Origin: RGIG8767 sp964531805
GTDB lineage: Bacteria; Bacillota; Clostridia; Lachnospirales; Lachnospiraceae
Assembly (NCBI GenBank): GCA_964531805.1
Contig: CAZHGE010000115.1
Coordinates: forward strand, 1-6,410
Length of the DNA: 6,410 nt
Direction of reading: 5' to 3'
This document shows positions 6,352 to 6,410 of this stretch, piece by piece. Each line of letters begins with the position of its first letter. The first letter of the stretch is position 1. Under the pieces are notes generated by a model. It had not been told where the DNA came from and searched no databases. It worked only from the letters and a program-made list of their open reading frames with translations. Position numbers and translations under genes: made by a program.

Positions 6352-6410
6352 ATCCGATTGAATGAAAAATTAAACGCAAGATAAAATATGATCGAGTGAT
6401 AAACATTCTT
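6352..6410. other. AT-rich stretch upstream of the CBM frame, no gene seen
   Basis: All three minus-strand frames read here give no recognisable carbohydrate-binding, hydrolase or signal-peptide sequence; two close inside or just past the stretch. There is no ribosome binding site and no convincing -35/-10 pair, only AT-rich -10-like words. The right edge of the window prevents deciding whether a larger gene once continued here. Confidence 0.5.

Overview
The window looks like chromosomal DNA from a low-GC Gram-positive anaerobe, most likely a gut or rumen Clostridia of the Lachnospiraceae/Ruminococcus type. This rests on AT-rich spacers, strong AGGAGG-like ribosome binding sites, U-tailed hairpin terminators and the particular GH94 phosphorylase seen here. 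The assignment is an inference from sequence style and protein family, not a database match.

Layout, left to right. (a) 1-704, minus strand: the 5' part of an ABC-F ATPase of the YbiT/YkpA type, cut by the left window edge, with its own promoter. (b) 705-941: a divergent promoter region. (c) 942-1868, plus strand: a small cytoplasmic GGDEF-domain protein whose metal-binding residues are both replaced. (d) A hairpin terminator at 1876-1907, followed only 30 bp later by (e) 1938-2699, plus strand: an AraC-type transcription regulator. (f) A bidirectional terminator at 2743-2780 separates it from the convergent (g) 2803-5217, minus strand: a complete GH94 phosphorylase of the cellobiose phosphorylase type. 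(h) 5218-5421: the phosphorylase promoter region, with a tandem direct repeat of 20-bp period overlapping a weak -35 region, a possible second operator, and the terminator of the next gene. (i) 5422-6351, minus strand: an open frame of two tandem CBM4/9-like carbohydrate-binding modules with no secretion signal, no catalytic domain and no visible ribosome binding site. It looks like the 3' remnant of a larger secreted glycanase or a very unusual binding protein.

Working model (inference): the AraC regulator activates the neighbouring phosphorylase gene through the two direct repeats. The phosphorylase then splits an imported beta-linked glucose disaccharide (cellobiose or a close relative) inside the cell into alpha-glucose 1-phosphate and a second sugar, saving ATP. 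The GGDEF protein upstream of the regulator probably cannot make cyclic di-GMP but keeps its guanine-contacting residues, so it may be a nucleotide-binding sensor. No transporter or intact hydrolase is present in the window. I see no CRISPR, tRNA, rRNA, insertion sequence or phage feature. The points most worth checking are the metal-site-less GGDEF next to an AraC gene, the terminator between them that leaves almost no room for a separate promoter, the 20-bp-period repeats at the phosphorylase promoter, and a Gln where related enzymes are remembered to have the phosphate-binding His.
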